From Litorivita pollutaquae (GTDB lineage Bacteria; Pseudomonadota; Alphaproteobacteria; Rhodobacterales; Rhodobacteraceae), in assembly GCF_003205515.1 (NCBI RefSeq), contig NZ_KZ826481.1:352660-416659 (forward strand): a stretch of DNA of 64,000 nucleotides, in the 5' to 3' direction. Made by a program: the position numbers and the translations under genes. Positions 1 to 8,647 of the stretch are shown here, piece after piece. The notes under the pieces are model-generated. The model made no database searches. It was given only the letters and a program-made list of their open reading frames with translations, and had not been told where the DNA came from. How positions within the stretch are numbered: the first letter of the stretch is position 1; every line of letters starts with the position of its first letter.

Positions 1-948
1 TTCGGCCTCGTTGACCACACGGGCGCGATAACCTTCGGCTTCTTCGAGCACCTGCGCGGCTTCACCGCGGGCGCTGGCAAGAACCTTGTTGGAGTAGGCA
101 TCGGCTTCTTTTTCCAAACGGTCCCGGTCTTGCTCGGCCGATTGCACCGCGAAGAAGGCTTGCTTCACCTTCTCGGGCGGATCGGCTTTGTCAAAGTTCA
201 CACGCACCACGTTGACGCCGCTATCATAGCTGTCGAGGGTGTTCTGGATCAGCTCTTTGAGGCGGTCGGCAATGATGCCGCGATCACGGTTGAGGATCGG
301 CGCGAGTTCCGATTGCGCGATGATCTCGCGCATTGCCGATTCCGACACCGCGCGAATGGTCATCTGCGGATCCCGCAGGTTAAACAACAGTTTCTCGGCG
401 TTGTTGATATTCCACACGACCTGGAAGTCGATATCGACAATGTTCTCGTCGCCGGTCAACATCAGCCCCGCCTCGGAGCCGCGCGCGCCCACACCGATGT
501 CTTCGGTGCGTTCGCTGGTGACCGAGATCACTTCGGCGGTGACAACAGGCCACGGCGCAAAGTTCAAACCGGAGTAACCAATGCAGGGCGAATTACATTT
601 ACCAAGGAACAATTCAACCGACTGCTCTTCGGGCTTTACGGTGTAAAAGCTGGCAAAGGCCCAAAGGCCAACAGCTGCCAGCACGCCAAGCCCAATTGTG
701 CCACGGGTGATGCCGGGGCCTTGCGGGGATTGCCCGCCGCCGCCGGTGCCACGCCCGCCACCATTGCCGCCGCGTCCGCCCATCAGGACACGCAGCTGCT
801 CTTGGCCTTTTTTCATCAGCTCTTCGATCTCGGGAATCTGTGGACCCTCCTCAGGGGGGCGTTTGGGGCCGCGATTGTCATTGTCGCCGCCTCCATTACC
901 ACCCGAATTGCCACTGCCGCCCCAAGGGCCGCCTGAATTTCCAGCCAT
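1..948 (-). CDS. hflK: HflK, FtsH protease modulator (partial, C-terminus beyond window)
   Basis: This is the N-terminal 316 codons of HflK, the SPFH/band 7 membrane protein that forms the periplasmic HflKC cage around the FtsH protease. The protein starts MAGNSGGPWG. It has a Gly/Asn-rich, Pro-containing cytoplasmic tail (about residues 1-80), one membrane segment (about 84-103) and then the SPFH domain, with the family-typical stretch VNVVRVNFDKADPPEKVKQAF. The frame is still open at base 1, so the end of the SPFH coiled coil is missing; hflC would be expected next. It lies 126 bases downstream of gor on the same strand. Family assignment is firm from the domain order. Confidence 0.93.
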   Translation of the reverse strand, partial: MAGNSGGPWGGSGNSGGNGGGDNDNRGPKRPPEEGPQIPEIEELMKKGQEQLRVLMGGRGGNGGGRGTGGGGQSPQGPGITRGTIGLGVLAAVGLWAFASFYTVKPEEQSVELFLGKCNSPCIGYSGLNFAPWPVVTAEVISVTSERTEDIGVGARGSEAGLMLTGDENIVDIDFQVVWNINNAEKLLFNLRDPQMTIRAVSESAMREIIAQSELAPILNRDRGIIADRLKELIQNTLDSYDSGVNVVRVNFDKADPPEKVKQAFFAVQSAEQDRDRLEKEADAYSNKVLASARGEAAQVLEEAEGYRARVVNEAE

Positions 949-1074
949 ATACCTCTTCCCTTCTAAAACCTGTCTCGCCCGCGCGTCGCGGATTGCTGTC
1001 AACATGTGCGTGCGAGCGCTAATATTCAACCGTTTACCGGTCTTTGCCGCGCCGCTTTGGCGCCGCTGCTTGGA

Positions 1075-2436
1075 TTATTTATGTGTGCGCGTCGGATTGC
1101 GCATGGTGACCATCTCTTCGGCCATGGTCGGATGCACGGCGCAGGTGCGATCAAAGTCTTCCTTGGTCGCTCCCATTTTTACGGCGATGCCTGCCAATTG
1201 GATCATTTCGCCCGCAGCGGGCGCGACGATATGGCACCCCAAAACGCGGCGCGTATCGGCGCAAACCACCAATTTCATCAACACGCGATCGGCGCGCCCG
1301 GCGAAACTTTGCTGCATCGGCTTGAAGGAGGAGCAATAGACTTCGACCGGCCCCGCATCGCGTGCCTCTTCCTCGCTCAAACCCACGGTGCCCATTTCGG
1401 GTTGGGTAAAGATCGCGGTAGGGATCAAATCGTGGTCCGGCTTGGTCGGATTGCCTTTGAACACGGTTTCGACAAAGGCCATGCCTTCGCGGATCGCCAG
1501 GGGGGTCAAATTGGCGCGGTCGGTGATATCTCCCACGGCATAGATCGACGGCACGGAGGTTTGGCTATAGCCATCGACATCGACCTCGCCTTTGCGCCCC
1601 AATTTCACACCCGCCGCTTCAAGGCCCATATCATCGGTGTTGGGCACGCGGCCGGTGGCAAAGAACACCTGATCAAAGCTGTGCTCGGTGCCGTTGGTCG
1701 CCTTGACGGTGATTTTCTCGCCGTTTTTAGAGAGGCTCAAGATATCGGTGCCAAGGTGCAAATCGATGCCGTTTTGGATCATCTCTTCGCTGACCAATCC
1801 GCGCGCCTCGTCGTCAAAACCGCGCAAAACCTGCGCGCCACGATAGAATTGCGTCACCTTGCTGCCCAGCCCGTTGAGGATACCGGCGAATTCACAGGCG
1901 ATATAGCCGCCGCCGATGATCAAGATGGTTTCGGGCAGTTTGTCCAAATGGAAAATGTCGTTCGAGGTGAGGCCCAATTCCGCTCCCTCGATGTCGGGTT
2001 TCACGGGGCGGCCACCCATGGCCAACAAAATATGTTTGGCGGTCTTTTGCGTGCCATCGGCCAAACGCACCGTATGGGCATCCACCACCGAGGCCCGTTG
2101 ATCAAAGGTTTCGACACCCGATCCGGCCAAAAGGTTGCGGTAGACCCCTTCGAGACGGTCCAATTCGCCCTCGAGCTTGCCGCGAAAGGCGGTCCAATCG
2201 AACCCCTCATTGGTCATTTTCCAACCATAGGCCGCCGCGTCATCGCATACGCCCGCATATTCAGAGGCAAAGACCATCAGTTTTTTCGGCACACAGCCCC
2301 GGATCACGCAGGTGCCGCCATACCGGTCCTCTTCGGCCAAAGCGACCTTTGCGCCCGCCTCGCCTGCGGCCACTCGCGCGGCCCGCACACCGCCGGAGCC
2401 GCCGCCAATTACAAACAGATCATAGTCAAAAGTCAT
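1075..2436 (-). CDS. gor: Glutathione-disulfide reductase
   Basis: This enzyme is an FAD- and NADPH-dependent disulfide reductase that regenerates reduced glutathione in the cytoplasm. The 453-residue protein has the N-terminal FAD motif GGGSGG (about residues 11-16), the redox pair C43/C48 in GTCVIRGCVPKK, a second nucleotide-binding motif IIGGGYIACEF, and the C-terminal catalytic HPT motif. I chose ATG 2436 because AAAGGGACC lies just upstream; an in-frame TTG at 2460 would add eight residues but is less convincing. It sits between rpiA and hflK, all on the minus strand. Trypanothione reductase or another family member is the main alternative, but the CVIRGCVPKK signature and the gor-like length favour Gor. 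Confidence 0.93.
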   Translation of the reverse strand: MTFDYDLFVIGGGSGGVRAARVAAGEAGAKVALAEEDRYGGTCVIRGCVPKKLMVFASEYAGVCDDAAAYGWKMTNEGFDWTAFRGKLEGELDRLEGVYRNLLAGSGVETFDQRASVVDAHTVRLADGTQKTAKHILLAMGGRPVKPDIEGAELGLTSNDIFHLDKLPETILIIGGGYIACEFAGILNGLGSKVTQFYRGAQVLRGFDDEARGLVSEEMIQNGIDLHLGTDILSLSKNGEKITVKATNGTEHSFDQVFFATGRVPNTDDMGLEAAGVKLGRKGEVDVDGYSQTSVPSIYAVGDITDRANLTPLAIREGMAFVETVFKGNPTKPDHDLIPTAIFTQPEMGTVGLSEEEARDAGPVEVYCSSFKPMQQSFAGRADRVLMKLVVCADTRRVLGCHIVAPAAGEMIQLAGIAVKMGATKEDFDRTCAVHPTMAEEMVTMRNPTRTHK

Positions 2437-2652
2437 GGGAGGTCCCTTTTCGATGGACAAAGTGGTCTCGCTCAGAGCGCGTTATCAATACTGTATCGCG
2501 ACGGGCTGTCCACCCCGAAGCGTCCAGCACACCTGGCCTGATCATGCAAAATGCCGGCCCCGGCGATCACAGTTTCGTGCCCATGAGGCACCCCGACAGC
2601 CGCCGTAAAGCCCGGCCAATGCAACCCGGCGCATCCGCCCTTGGCGCGCCGC

Positions 2653-3441
2653 CTAGTCCAGCAAATCGCTAAACAGGTTGTCGCTCTCTAGAAAATCCAG
2701 TTTGTCGGTTTCGACCGTGCCCGCATTGATATCGCGGACTTCGACGCGGCCATCGCCATACCCGATGATCACCGCATCACAGATGTCGATAAACAACCCG
2801 TTTTCCACCACGCCCGGCATTTGATTGAGCACCATCGCCAATTGCCGCGCATTGCCGATACGGTTCAAATGCAGATCAAGGATGTGGTTGCCTTCGTCGG
2901 TGACAAACGGCACTTCGCCATTCATCCGCAAGCTCACATCGCGGCCCAGAACATCCATCGAGATCAAGGTTTCCTCGACCAAAGCCCGTGTGGTTTGCCA
3001 CCCGAAGGGGATCACCTCGACCGGCAAGGGAAATGCACCCAATTGCCCCACTTCTTTGCCGACATCCGCGATGACCACCATTTGATCCGAAGCCGTCGCC
3101 ACGATCTTTTCTTGCAGCAAAGCGCCGCCGCCCCCTTTGATCAGGTTCAGATCGGCATCGAATTCATCCGCGCCGTCGATCGTCACATCAAGCCACTTGG
3201 CCTCATCGAGAGAGATCACCTCGATCCCGACCTCGCGGGCCAATTCGGCGGTGCGGGTCGATGTGGGCACGCCGCGGATCTTCAAACCTTCCTCGCGCAC
3301 CATTTCGCCAAGGCAGCGCACCAACCACGCCGCCGTCGATCCGGTGCCAAGCCCGACACGCATGCCGTCCTCGACATAATCACAGGCCCGTTTCGCCGCG
3401 ACGAATTTAGCTTTATCAATGGGGGACAGTTCTCCGGGCAT
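2653..3441 (-). CDS. rpiA: Ribose-5-phosphate isomerase A
   Basis: RpiA interconverts ribose 5-phosphate and ribulose 5-phosphate in the non-oxidative pentose phosphate pathway. The 262-residue protein shows the family motifs GLGTGSTAAW near residue 32, DGADEFD near residue 90 and KGGGGALLQEK near residue 100, which carry the catalytic Asp, Glu and Lys. The length is slightly above the roughly 220-230 residues usual for the family because of a C-terminal tail rich in Asp and Leu. The start at 3441 has an AAGGAG ribosome site. The gene is followed by gor after 216 bases in which I see no further gene. Confidence 0.95.
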   Translation of the reverse strand: MPGELSPIDKAKFVAAKRACDYVEDGMRVGLGTGSTAAWLVRCLGEMVREEGLKIRGVPTSTRTAELAREVGIEVISLDEAKWLDVTIDGADEFDADLNLIKGGGGALLQEKIVATASDQMVVIADVGKEVGQLGAFPLPVEVIPFGWQTTRALVEETLISMDVLGRDVSLRMNGEVPFVTDEGNHILDLHLNRIGNARQLAMVLNQMPGVVENGLFIDICDAVIIGYGDGRVEVRDINAGTVETDKLDFLESDNLFSDLLD

Positions 3442-4022
3442 TGGCGCATCTCCTTATTGCCCGCATCTTATAGGCAATTGCCGCGCAAGGCGCGAGAGGG
3501 ATCGCGCCGGAAAATGCATGCCTTTGTCAATTAATCGCGCAAGCGTGCCGGAGCCGAAATGCCCGCGTGTGATTCCCTCACCCGGCGCAATCACCTCGCA
3601 TCTGCGCGCCGCCGCCTTCAGCCATCGCCGTGCCAGCCGCAACAATTGCACAGAATTCCGCCATAACACTCCGTGTTGCGGTACCGCCGGAAACCGGCCC
3701 GCAGCCACATCCCAACCTACCGGCATTGGCAAAAGTTAGGCCAGACAAACGCCCGCACGGCCCCCTGCCAGCCCCTGACCTGCGCGCCCCGATAACGCGC
3801 GCCAAGTTGCCGAAAAATCGGAAAAATTCCTATTCACCGACGTCATACAGGGCCATCCACCGCGATGCGCGTCGCCCGCATGCGCGCCGCAGCACAGCGC
3901 CGCATGTCAGCAAAGGATCGGCCACATGGCGCACCACACAACCAAAGCGCGCACCCAAAAAGCAGACCACACGCCCGAATAAAGTGTTGATCCACGCTAG
4001 TTACACGCATAGGGTGAGCAAC
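3442..4022. other. 581-base divergent intergenic region, no gene recognised
   Basis: This gap separates rpiA (minus) from the DMT exporter (plus) and must hold both promoters. Short open frames exist on both strands, but none has a convincing ribosome site or resembles a known family. No tRNA-like TTCGA arm, direct repeat or terminator was seen. The only translation signal is AGGGTGAG just before the exporter start. Confidence 0.5.
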
Positions 4023-4979
4023 ATGACACAGGATAAACCTCTTCTCGGCATCGGCTTGATGCTCATTTTTTGCCTGATGGCGCCTTTCGGGGATGCCGTT
4101 GCGAAGATGATCGGTGAGCGCGTCGCGCTCGGTGAAATGCTCTTGGTCCGCTTCGCGGTGCAGGCGCTGGCGCTTGTTCCCATCATAGCGGTGACCGGAC
4201 GGGCATGGCGGATGAGTGGCCGCGTTTTGGCATTGACCTTTGTGCGCACGCTTTTGCACGTTGCGGCGATCGGGTTCATGTTCACGGCTCTCCAATACCT
4301 GCCACTGGCCGATGCGGTGGCGATCACCTTTGTCATGCCCTTCATTATGCTGGTTCTCGGACACCGTTTCTTGGGCGAAGAGGTCGGGCATCGCCGCCTG
4401 ATCGCCTGTATTTTCGGATTTCTGGGCACGCTCTTGGTGGTTCAACCCAGCTTTGTCGAATTTGGCTGGCCGGCATTGTTGCCGCTGGGCGTGGCAGTGA
4501 CCTTCTCGGCCTTTGTTCTGATCACACGGCAGATTGCCAAGGACACCGACCCCATGGGTTTGCAAGCCGTCTCTGGCGTCATGGCGACGGTCATGATCAT
4601 TCCGGTGTTGCTGATCGGTGCCTCGCAAGAGATCCCGGTGTTTGAATTGGTGCAACCGGATACCCTGACCTGGGCGCTGTTGATTGGAGCGGGTCTTTTG
4701 GGATCCTTCGCACATCTTATGATGACCTGGGCCCTGCGCTATGCCCCGGCGGCGACATTGGCCCCGATGCAATATCTGGAAATTCCCTTTGCAACCTTCT
4801 TCGGCTTTATCTTCTTTGGCGATTGGCCGAACCAAATGGCCACGATTGGCATTGCCATGACGATGACTGCCGGGCTGTTCATTGTTATGCGCGAGCGCTC
4901 CACTGCCCAACATCAGGAGCCCGAGCAGAGCCAAGAAGCGCTGATGGAAGCAGAGGCAGCGCAGCACGCGGCAGAATAA
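4023..4979 (+). CDS. DMT-superfamily transporter (two EamA domains)
   Basis: This 318-residue inner-membrane protein consists of ten hydrophobic segments arranged as two EamA repeats, the hallmark of drug/metabolite exporters such as RhtA/YdcZ-type proteins. The second repeat ends with the typical proximal stretch APMQYLEIPFATFFGF. A hydrophilic Glu/Gln/Ala tail follows the last helix. I chose ATG 4023; the upstream open frame has no membrane character and no homology. The last 95 bases overlap the 3' end of the convergent thiN gene, so the C-terminal tail is read on both strands. The substrate cannot be told from sequence. Confidence 0.85.
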   Translation: MTQDKPLLGIGLMLIFCLMAPFGDAVAKMIGERVALGEMLLVRFAVQALALVPIIAVTGRAWRMSGRVLALTFVRTLLHVAAIGFMFTALQYLPLADAVAITFVMPFIMLVLGHRFLGEEVGHRRLIACIFGFLGTLLVVQPSFVEFGWPALLPLGVAVTFSAFVLITRQIAKDTDPMGLQAVSGVMATVMIIPVLLIGASQEIPVFELVQPDTLTWALLIGAGLLGSFAHLMMTWALRYAPAATLAPMQYLEIPFATFFGFIFFGDWPNQMATIGIAMTMTAGLFIVMRERSTAQHQEPEQSQEALMEAEAAQHAAE

Positions 4980-5607
4980 GCAGCATGCGGGGCGCGTCGA
5001 CTTCGACCGTGACCTGAACCTCCTGCCCGTCCTGCGCCGCCGCCTTCGCATCTCCGACCTGATTTGACGTGCCGATCCGACCCATAGGGTCAAATTCGAT
5101 ACCCTCAATCGGCCATCTCAATCCATCGGACCGCCCACGCACCCGGCCCATGGGGTAAAGAGAGAACCGCATGCCGTGCGGCAAGGCGGCAGTGAATCTC
5201 GGCGGCGCCAGCAGCACCAGATCACTTTCTCCGACCACGACACAGGGCCGCTCAGGGCGTTGCATCAGGCTGGAATAAACCGCCAGTTGGTGATCCACCT
5301 GTGGCCCTGAAAATCCCACAGCAATCATCAAAGGCGCGGCGACATTGCGCAGCGCCTTATCGAAATCGGTGCTGTCCTGCTCTGCTATCCGGTGCAAGCG
5401 GTCAGGCGGCACCTGCTGGGCATATGCGCCGATGCTGTCCAGATCGCCGATTACCGCGTCGGCTTCGCCAGCGTGATTCAGCACATGCCGCAGCCCGCCA
5501 TCGACCGCTACAATATGCGGCGCCAGTGCTGTTGCTTCATGCCACAGCCCGTCAGGCAACGATCCGGCCCCAACCAGCAAGATTGGTTCTGTTTTGTGGA
5601 CAATCAC
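4885..5607 (-). CDS. thiN: Thiamine pyrophosphokinase
   Basis: This enzyme converts thiamine to thiamine diphosphate using ATP, in the cytoplasm. The 240-residue protein contains AVDGG (about residues 34-38), GDLDS (54-58) and STDFDKAL (79-86), the substrate- and metal-binding motifs of the TPK catalytic domain, and the distal GPQVDHQLA. The C-terminal beta domain is present but diverged. Translation appears to start at GTG 5607, with GGAAG eight bases upstream. The 3' end overlaps the DMT exporter tail to tail by 95 bases, which is unusually long for convergent bacterial genes. Confidence 0.88.
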   Translation of the reverse strand: MIVHKTEPILLVGAGSLPDGLWHEATALAPHIVAVDGGLRHVLNHAGEADAVIGDLDSIGAYAQQVPPDRLHRIAEQDSTDFDKALRNVAAPLMIAVGFSGPQVDHQLAVYSSLMQRPERPCVVVGESDLVLLAPPRFTAALPHGMRFSLYPMGRVRGRSDGLRWPIEGIEFDPMGRIGTSNQVGDAKAAAQDGQEVQVTVEVDAPRMLLILPRAALPLLPSALLGSARAPDVGQWSARA

Positions 5608-5758
5608 GTCAAACTTCCGTTTCTAATGGACCTATCAAGCATAACGCCACATTCCTGCCATGAAATGATACGGTAAATATCGCATCTTCGATCAGAAATC
5701 GACTTGGCCTTCATGGTAAACCAAACCCTAGCAGGCAACCGCAAAAGCGAGCTAGACA

Positions 5759-8317
5759 ATGATAAATACGAGCAAAATTCTTACAGTTTCCTACGGCACC
5801 TTTTCGTGCACGTTGGAAGGATTTGACGATTCTTTTGATACCATGAAGGCGATTGCCGAGTATTTCCGGGATTTGGCCGCCGACGACCGCTATTTTGGCG
5901 CAGAGCCGCCCACACCGGATGCCGAAATGTTGGCCCGCATCGCCGAACGCGAGGTTGAACGCCGCGTCGAAGCCTATATGGATAAGGGTAATATCGTGTT
6001 GCGCACCAGCGAGGCGGCCTCTACGCCCGCCCCTCTTGCGGCCCCCGCAACCGCCCCGTTTTCCGCCCCCGCGTCCCCGGCCACGCCTGCGCCTGCGGCC
6101 GATCAAGCGGTTGATGCCTCGCAAACGCCTGCCCCGAAAAGCGACGCAAAAACGGCTTCCGAACCCGCGCCGCATGCTGATGCCCCGACCGCCGCTGAAA
6201 CGCCCCATGTCAGCCCGCTTGCCACGCCCGCGGCGCCGGAGAATGCCACGGAAACCGATTCGTCCGATGTTGCTGAAGATCGCGCCGAATTTGAAACCGC
6301 CGCAGTTTCGCCCACCCCGCTCCCGGTTCAGGACACGCCGCAAGACAACATCGCTGCCACAGCTCTCAACGAGACGACCGAATCGGCTGCCGCGCCCGAA
6401 GCCGATCTGGAGGATGCGGATCTGACCAAAGCCGAGGTGGCCGAGGCTGCGGACACATCCACCGTCGAGACCGCACAGGTGGAGGAAAACACCGAGATCC
6501 ATGAAGAGGTTGCATCGCAACACACCGCCGATGTTGAGGGCGAGAACAGTGCGCTTGAGGAAGCCGATGCGGCCAACAGCACCGAAACGGTCGAAACACC
6601 CGATACCGCCGCAGCAGAGGTCGCCCAGACCGAAGCCATGACCCTCGCCGCCATCGCCGCCCGTGTCGCCAATCCCGCGCCGTCCGCAGACGCCGCCACC
6701 ACGGTAGACAGCACCGAAGCGCCCCACACGCCCGTGACCCATCCGGATCAAAACAGCGTGGCAGCCAAACTGCAGCGCATTCGCGCCGTGGTATCCAAAA
6801 CCGAGAGCGAGAGCGCCGACACCAGCTACACCGAGGACCAGCACGCCGACGCTGCCATAGACACGCCCGCCGAAGAGCACGCCGGAAGCGCCTCTGCGGC
6901 AGAAGCCACGGCGGAAACCCCCAGTGAAGTTTCGTCGATCCTCGCACGTCTGAGCCGCGAGCATCACGCCGAAACCGCGATGTCGCCGATCACAGAAGAT
7001 CCCGCGACGGATCACGCGGCCGACGACGTCGATGCGCAGGATGCCGCCGCCTCTGTCGATGCACAGCCTCGCCCCGAGGCAGAGATTGAAACGCAAGTGG
7101 AGGAGATTCTCAATGACGAGATCACCGATGCCATCGTGCCAGACGATGCAGCCGATGCAACATCCGCTGCGGATCCGGAGACACACCGCGATGAGGACAG
7201 CGAAGACGCCTATATAGAAGTCGAGGAAATCGTCGATCCCGCAGCGACGGCCGCCCCCACCGACCAAACGGTTCACCCGCTCCGCGCCCGCGTGATTCGC
7301 ATGAAGCGCAGCGAATTTGATGCGGCGCTTGCCGCCGGTCAGATCGAAGAAGCCTATGACGACGAAGGCGACGTGGATCTGGATGGCGATCTGGATGACG
7401 ACCTCGATGGCATCACCGATGGCGATCCTACCGAGACCGCAACCGCGCCAGACAATTCAACGCTGAGCCAAGCGGAAGAAGCCGAATTGCAACGTGAGTT
7501 GGCCGCAGTCGAGGCGGAGCTTGCTGAAGACACAGCCGCCGCAGAACAATCGCCGCCCCCCGCTGCCGAACCCGAAGCCCCCCGCGAAACCGAGACCGAG
7601 GAGCCCGCCGCGCGCGGCGCATCGCGTTTGCGGGACAGCCAACCGGATTTGAACCGGATGCTGGAGAAAACCGAAAGCCAGATGGACGAACCTGACGGCT
7701 CCCGCCGCCGCAACGCCATCGCACATCTGCGCGCGGCGGTTGCCGCAACCAAAGCCGAGCAACGCGCCGGAACCTCGCTCAAAGAAGAGCGCAAGGACGA
7801 TGCCTATCGCGGTGATTTGGCCGACGTGGTCCGCCCGCGCCGACCACACACCGGCCCCGCCGCCCGTTCTGCACGCCCCAGTGATGCCCGCCCCGCGCCG
7901 TTGAAATTGGTGGCCGAGCAACGCGTCGATGTCTCCGCCGAACCGGTGCGCCCGCGGCGGATTTCAGTGACCGAATTGGCCGCCACGCAACCGCCCGCCT
8001 CTGCCGAAGTTGCCGAAGCGCTTGAAAAAGCAGGCAGCTTTGCGGATTACGCCGAAAATGTCGGCGCCAGCAAACTGCCCGATCTTCTCGAAGCGGCGGC
8101 GGCCTATTTGTCGTTTGTGGAGGGGATGGAGCAATTCTCGCGTCCGCAATTGATGACCAAGGTGCGTCAGGTCGAAGCCGAGGATTTCAGCCGCGAGGAT
8201 GGGCTACGCTCTTTCGGGCAATTGCTGCGCGCGGGCAAGATCCGCAAAATCAAAGGCGGACGTTTTCAGGTGTCCGACGAGATCGGCTATCGTCCAAGCG
8301 AGCGCGAAGCCGGTTAA
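5759..8317 (+). CDS. Large acidic hypothetical protein with conserved ends and low-complexity middle
   Basis: I cannot assign a function to this 852-residue protein. Three parts are visible. Residues 1-80 look folded and begin MINTSKILTVSYGTFSCTLE, with a stretch about an AEYFRDLAADDRYFGAEPP element. Residues about 85-690 are dominated by Ala, Glu, Asp, Thr and Pro, strongly acidic and probably disordered, with a few short ordered islands such as SSILARLSREH and HPLRARVIRMKRSEFDAAL. Residues about 770-852 look folded again, with LPDLLEAAAAYLSFVEG and a basic FGQLLRAGKIRKIKGGRF ending. From memory, similar proteins occur in other Rhodobacteraceae, sometimes labelled chemotaxis protein without support. 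No CheA motifs are present. A strong terminator follows. Confidence 0.75.
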   Translation: MINTSKILTVSYGTFSCTLEGFDDSFDTMKAIAEYFRDLAADDRYFGAEPPTPDAEMLARIAEREVERRVEAYMDKGNIVLRTSEAASTPAPLAAPATAPFSAPASPATPAPAADQAVDASQTPAPKSDAKTASEPAPHADAPTAAETPHVSPLATPAAPENATETDSSDVAEDRAEFETAAVSPTPLPVQDTPQDNIAATALNETTESAAAPEADLEDADLTKAEVAEAADTSTVETAQVEENTEIHEEVASQHTADVEGENSALEEADAANSTETVETPDTAAAEVAQTEAMTLAAIAARVANPAPSADAATTVDSTEAPHTPVTHPDQNSVAAKLQRIRAVVSKTESESADTSYTEDQHADAAIDTPAEEHAGSASAAEATAETPSEVSSILARLSREHHAETAMSPITEDPATDHAADDVDAQDAAASVDAQPRPEAEIETQVEEILNDEITDAIVPDDAADATSAADPETHRDEDSEDAYIEVEEIVDPAATAAPTDQTVHPLRARVIRMKRSEFDAALAAGQIEEAYDDEGDVDLDGDLDDDLDGITDGDPTETATAPDNSTLSQAEEAELQRELAAVEAELAEDTAAAEQSPPPAAEPEAPRETETEEPAARGASRLRDSQPDLNRMLEKTESQMDEPDGSRRRNAIAHLRAAVAATKAEQRAGTSLKEERKDDAYRGDLADVVRPRRPHTGPAARSARPSDARPAPLKLVAEQRVDVSAEPVRPRRISVTELAATQPPASAEVAEALEKAGSFADYAENVGASKLPDLLEAAAAYLSFVEGMEQFSRPQLMTKVRQVEAEDFSREDGLRSFGQLLRAGKIRKIKGGRFQVSDEIGYRPSEREAG

Positions 8318-8347
8318 CACCGGCGCGCAAGCGCCCACAGATACAGC

Positions 8348-8379
8348 AAAAGGCCGGTCCCATAGGGGCCGGCCTTTTT
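8348..8379 (+). terminator. Rho-independent terminator after the 852-residue gene
   Basis: A GC-rich hairpin (AAAGGCCGG paired with CCGGCCTTT, extended by TCCC/GGG) is followed by a run of T. It lies 31 bases after the stop codon and suits plus-strand termination. Confidence 0.85.
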
Positions 8380-8415
8380 CATTAGACTTCTTTCATTAGG
8401 CTTGAAAAATCTACA

Positions 8416-8643
8416 CTATTCGTCCGGATCCGCGTCCGGATCCGCTTGCCCGACGCCCTTGAAGATGAACTTGAACGGCAACGCCCAAAGGAGCCCGAGC
8501 ACGACATAGACCAGCAGTTCGACCAAGATGCCCGGCCGATCCAGAAAGCTCACCAAGCTGACCGCCGCCACCACGTAAAGTGGCAGACCGATCAGCAAGA
8601 TCACCAAGGACCAACGACGGCGGGCTTTGTAACTGAGCGACAT
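8416..8643 (-). CDS. DUF2842 family small membrane protein
   Basis: This 75-residue protein has two hydrophobic segments (about residues 12-32 and 40-60) separated by a short loop, and an acidic Asp-rich tail. The start MSLSYKARRRW and the segment ending LPFKFIFKG match the alphaproteobacterial DUF2842 family, whose function is unknown. The start codon lies four bases after the purA stop codon, so it is probably co-translated with purA. The Asp-Pro repeats at the C-terminus are encoded by a short direct repeat of GGATCCG-type sequence. Confidence 0.82.
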   Translation of the reverse strand: MSLSYKARRRWSLVILLIGLPLYVVAAVSLVSFLDRPGILVELLVYVVLGLLWALPFKFIFKGVGQADPDADPDE

Positions 8644-8647
8644 CGGC

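Noticed and set aside
1006-2541. 511-codon plus-strand frame
   Set aside because: Antisense to gor.
3843-5108. 421-codon minus-strand frame
   Set aside because: Antisense to the DMT exporter; highly basic with no domain.
5711-7276. 521-codon minus-strand frame, Gly/Arg/Cys-rich
   Set aside because: It is the antisense shadow of the low-complexity acidic gene on the plus strand; repeated Ala/Glu codons read backwards give Gly/Arg/Cys runs.
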